Assembly (NCBI RefSeq): GCF_024166365.1
Contig: NC_064819.1
Location: 7,080,501 to 7,144,500 of the forward strand
Direction of reading: 5' to 3'
DNA from: Elephas maximus indicus
Taxonomy: Eukaryota; Chordata; Mammalia; Proboscidea; Elephantidae
Length of the DNA stretch: 64,000 nt
A model generated the notes under the pieces. That model was not told the DNA's origin and ran no database searches. It saw only the letters and a list, made by a program, of their open reading frames with translations. The position numbers and the translations under genes were made by a program. Shown piece after piece: positions 60,073-64,000 of the stretch (its first letter is position 1; each line of letters begins with the position of its first letter).

Positions 60073-60195
60073 ATTTTCTTAACATGTTGCTGTAAAAAAA
60101 TTAGCATAGCGTTCTTATGAAAATATATTGTGAGGGGAGGGAGTGGTTGGAAAACAAATGTAGAAGGTGTGCGTTAGTTGTGGAAAATATGGTAT
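60073..60195 (+). repeat. Unnamed repeat, copy 2
   Basis: Homologous to 3563-3687 in the same orientation. Homology stops at 'ggtata' in both. Confidence 0.55.
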
Positions 60196-61449
60196 AACAG
60201 TATCTTCCAATATAAGACTAAAATTGACTCTCTTTTGGGGCAATCATAGAAAAGAAAAAAAATTCTTATATGGCAAAAACATTTGTACTTTCTTATCACA
60301 TGTTCTCTAACTGGGCTTCAACCAGTCGACTTGGGATTCGCAGTGAATCTTATAAAATTTAAGACTTAAACTTGTTAAAACTATCTCTCCTTTGAACTTC
60401 ACACACTGCCTGCTGGATTTTGCAGAGGCAAGAATGTCTTTTTGATGGTGCTTAGGGGGTTTCTGCTAATTGAGTCCTGTTCACCTAATTCAAGCCAATG
60501 GCAACACACTGTATAGGAATAAATGTTCTTCCTGATCTAACCTGTCTTCTGAATATAATTTAAGTGAGTAGAGGATGATTTTGACTGGCAACTTATGCTG
60601 GGGTTGCTTTTTCCTCCACAAGGAAAATAAAACAAAAAACAAACCAGATATGAAGGAGCTACAATATTTAAGTTATTTTCTTTGCTACAGTCTGTTTATT
60701 TTTTTAATGTAGGAATGTGTAATAATTTGAAGCTACATTTAAGTTTTAAATTGTTAACCTCTTTTTTCATGACTATAAACAAATTCAGACCATACTTTTA
60801 ATAGATAGCTAATCCAACCACTTCTTAAATAATTACATATACCATTTCATTTTAAAAGAAGAATGGACTTACACTTAACGTTTTAGCATGATTTCAATAT
60901 TTGTTCACTAAACACTTTAGTTTTTATTAAATTTGGGAGACACCTGTGTGATACGTATATACGTATGTAAGTGCTTTGACACCTACCACTCAGTTATTAA
61001 AATATTCATTTCAAACCCCGTCTTACCACAACCAATCAAGTCTTTCAACAGTGCACGGAGAAAATAAATATCTCAAACTGTCTATTCAAGTGTTCTTGCA
61101 GCTTAAAGAGCCTTAGGTTGTATTACCATCAAAGAATAAAACAATATATTAAAATTTTGAGAATGGAATTGCAGAAATCTTGTCATTTATGAAAATAAAT
61201 TATATGAACACATATTCACTTCAGTAATATATACACACATACCCCCACACACCACAGTTTGTCTAGAGAACATGTTATAACTGTAAGAGAACACCCTAAA
61301 AAAGGGATGGTTCAGATCATATCACTCATGATCGTACACTTCCTTCAGGTAGCTGAGCTCTCAGACTTGGAATAAGTACGTGAAAGATGAAAATATTGCA
61401 GGACGAGAGAGATCTGAATGAAGGAGGATCACAACAGGTTCTAATGCTC
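60196..61449. other. Unique AT-rich sequence
   Basis: Nothing recognised. Confidence 0.5.
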
Positions 61450-61660
61450 GGCAACGACAACCCGCTGCCACTGTTGATTCTGACTCATGGTGACTCCAAG
61501 TGGTACAGAATAGCACTGAGCTCCATAGGGTTTTCTTGGCTCTAATCTTTATGGGAGCAGATGGCTAGGCCTTTCTTCCACGGCCCTGGGCGGGTTTGAA
61601 CCTCCAATGTTTAGGTTAGCAGAAGAGTGCACACTGTTTGTGGTGCCACTCAGGAGCCTG
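61450..61660 (-). mobile_element. AfroSINE, third body variant
   Basis: 'tatgggagcagatggctagg...gggcgggtttgaacc' as in the copy at 51385; ends 'gtgccactcaggagcc'. Confidence 0.9.
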
Positions 61661-61764
61661 TAGTTCTCATTATGGAATCCTGCTGGTTGTGCAGAAGGGA
61701 GTGATGACTAGCTTGGACAAAAATGGCGGCATCTTCAATGAAAATATTAATTTGTGACACCTGG

Positions 61765-62195
61765 TGTTATGGATTAAATAGTGTTCTCCAAAATGATATG
61801 GTGAAATCCTAACTCCTGGTCTCTTTGAATGTAATCTTATTTGGAGACAAGGTCTTAGAAGATGTTATTAGTTAACATGAGGTCATACTGCTATAAGGTA
61901 GGTCCTCATCCCTCATAAAACTGGGGAAGAGACACAGAGAGACAGGCAGAGAAAACTGGCCATGTGACTACTGAGTCATACGCTGCAGCTGAAGGTCAGG
62001 GAATTCCTGGGACAACCAGAAGCCAGGAGAAGCAACAAATCATCTTCTTCAAGAGCTTTCCAAGAGAACACGTCCCTGCCTACCTACGCTGAAATCAGAC
62101 TGCTAGCCTCCAAAACTGTGAGACAACAAATTTCTGCTGTCATAAGCCCCTCAGTTTGTAGTATTTTGTTACAGCAGACGTAGGAAACTAATTCA
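61765..62195 (+). mobile_element. MaLR-type LTR
   Basis: Starts TGTTATGGATTAAATAGTG and ends 'taggaaactaattca', with 'cttatttggagac', 'cctccaaaactgtgagacaa' and 'gtagtattttgttacagcag' in the expected order. Confidence 0.85.
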
Positions 62196-62689
62196 GCTAG
62201 TCTTACCGTAAACCTCCCCTCACATAACGGAAGAGTAACCAAATGGATTTCTGAGAGGGTTTTGGTACTGAGATACACTTCAAGGCTGAAACTCAGAAAA
62301 TTTAAATATCAGCCTCAAAGTGGATTATTTTAGACAACTCTAAGAGGCTGAAAGGAAGCTGTGAACATATCGGTAACCAGTGGAGCCATGAATGAGAAAC
62401 AGATGTCTTTGTTTTTAAGCTTCCGTCTTGCACTGACTCTGGTTAGAACACCTGTAAAGACCTTTTTTTTCATCAGTGGCTTTACTCTACGTTGCCTGCT
62501 CTAAAAACAAGAGATCTTTTGTCTGAGTTTTATCCCGCATAACCTGCTGCTTCTTCCACGTGTCCAAAGATGAACTCATAATTTTCAAAATCTGAACTCA
62601 TGATCTTACTCCCCAAATTTGGATTTTTCCAAACATTCTCTATCTCAGGGGAAGGAAGTAGCATATACCCGGTTTGAGTCAGAAATTTG

Positions 62690-63835
62690 GGAGTTATCCT
62701 TGTCCCTTCCCTTTTCCTGACCCCCTCCCTCCTTAACCAGTTCACCACAAGATCTAGCCAATTTTACTTCTAAATTTCTCTCCAAAATCCCATTTACAGC
62801 TATACCCACGTTCACATCTAATTCATACTATTCCAATCATCTGTCTGACTTCTGCAATACCCATGTGAGGATTCCTGGTTCACTCTTGTAATCTCCAATC
62901 TTCTTTCAAATTGTACACAGAGTAGTGGCTTAAAACACATTAAGCATATCATTGCTGAGAAGTAAGAGTTAATTTATCCAAGAGTTTAATGGGAACTGGC
63001 CAAGGTTCAATGCTTAAAGCAATTGATCCTGGCCAACCTCAAGGGTCCTCTCATGCCATGGGAGGGGGCCAGTGTTTCCCAAAAAGGAACACTGTATGGA
63101 TAATCCTTCTACTGCCTTACTACATCATATACCTGCAAACACAAGGATTGAACCTCAGTGCCCTGCCAGAGAGCCACAGGAGGGGCTGGTGCTGCCCACA
63201 ACTACAAACACTGGATAGGACTGGAGCCAAGGTTTTGCCTCACAATATAGCTACAATTTTCCTCTGCCTGGTCACACAGTGCTTCCCTAATCATCCAGCT
63301 TCAAAGCCCCACAGTCTAAGTGCAGGGTGTTCCTCCTCAAGTCTCATACCTGACCCTACTAAATCTCTGTAGGTTGTTCTACAACACAAAAGCACCTGCT
63401 ATTGATCCTGTCTCTGTGATTTAAGTTAGGGATTAAACTTTAACCCCTAAAATACTGTTCCAACAGGTTTAGTATCCTTGCTTGCCTGACAACTGCCCAG
63501 CTTAAAACCCTTCAATCACACCACATCGCTCTAGGGATAAACATGGTGTCACATCACTCTAGGGATAAACATGGCAGGATTTATCGTGGGCTTATCAGCC
63601 TGGTCTGGCTTTTGCCTCCTTTCCCATGTTCACTTTGCACCACTCATTCTGTCTTAGCTAACTGGCCACTTTCTATTTACACAAATGTGACATCTTTCTT
63701 CTTACCTCAGGGCCTTCAAAGTGCTATTTCTGCTGCTGGGAAAATTCTCTCTCACTCAGCCACCAGATTTCAGATGGGAAGTCACTTTGGCCAAGAAGCC
63801 GCCCTGGTTTTCCCGACTAGCATAGCTGCCCTGTG
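62690..63835 (+). mobile_element. L2 LINE 3' region, interrupted
   Basis: 62690-62985 and 63460-63835 read like L2 ('ccctccctccttaaccagttcacc', 'agcttaaaacccttcaatcac', 'cctcagggccttcaaagtgc'). The middle (about 62990-63410) is not L2-like. Confidence 0.62.
63515..63573. repeat. Tandem duplication of about 28 bases
   Basis: 'catcgctctagggataaac' then 'catcactctagggataaac', each followed by 'atgg'. Confidence 0.85.
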
Positions 63836-63897
63836 AGACACTTTAACACTGCTCAACAACAACGACAAATTCTTGCATAATTTTTCCTTTGCAGTTG

Positions 63898-64000
63898 TTG
63901 CTATGGATTGAATTGTGTCCCCCTGAAAATGCGGGTCAACTTATCTTGATTTTTCCCGATAGTCTATAGCCTGCATGTAGATGGGACTTTGCTTGTTTTC
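63898..64000 (+). mobile_element. LTR, cut by the window end
   Basis: 'tgctatggattgaattgtgtccccc...gggtcaactta' is the start of the LTR family seen complete at 12321-12841. Confidence 0.72.

Overview
The window is AT-rich mammalian DNA with essentially one protein-coding-looking object. I read it as an afrotherian genome, most likely a paenungulate such as an elephant. The reason is about 30 copies of a SINE with a tRNA-Asn-like head and a tail shared with an RTE/BovB-type LINE (the AfroSINE type), RTE fragments on both strands, and L1 tails of a related kind. Old MIR, L2 and MaLR-type LTR pieces, shared by all placental mammals, fill in the background. The species call is inference; no mitochondrial or marker gene is present.

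Layout. 1-18 kb is repeat-dotted intergenic or intronic sequence: AfroSINEs, a solo MaLR LTR at 5.3 kb, and an RTE fragment split by another LTR at 12.3-12.8 kb. 18.4-20.9 kb is a degraded plus-strand L1 interrupted by an unidentified 370-base segment and two AfroSINEs. 21.8-23.1 kb is a minus-strand RTE reverse-transcriptase remnant, followed by a SINE with a tRNA-Gly-like head. 24-56 kb carries scattered SINEs, MIRs, L2s and LTRs, an RTE 3' end at 35.1-35.8 kb, and an L1 insertion at 45.3-45.8 kb that appears to have carried an LTR fragment with it. 55.75-57.0 kb holds the main feature: a full-length processed UBE2N copy on the minus strand with an intact 152-codon frame, poly(A) tail and identical 15-base target duplications. 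57-64 kb is repeats again, ending in a partial LTR.

There is no operon-like organisation and no evidence of genes acting together. I see no spliced exon, functional tRNA, rRNA or CRISPR array. The long open frames other than UBE2N show no recognisable protein and mostly cross repeats or low-complexity DNA. Family names for repeats come from recognition by eye, so subfamily names and edges not fixed by target duplications are approximate.
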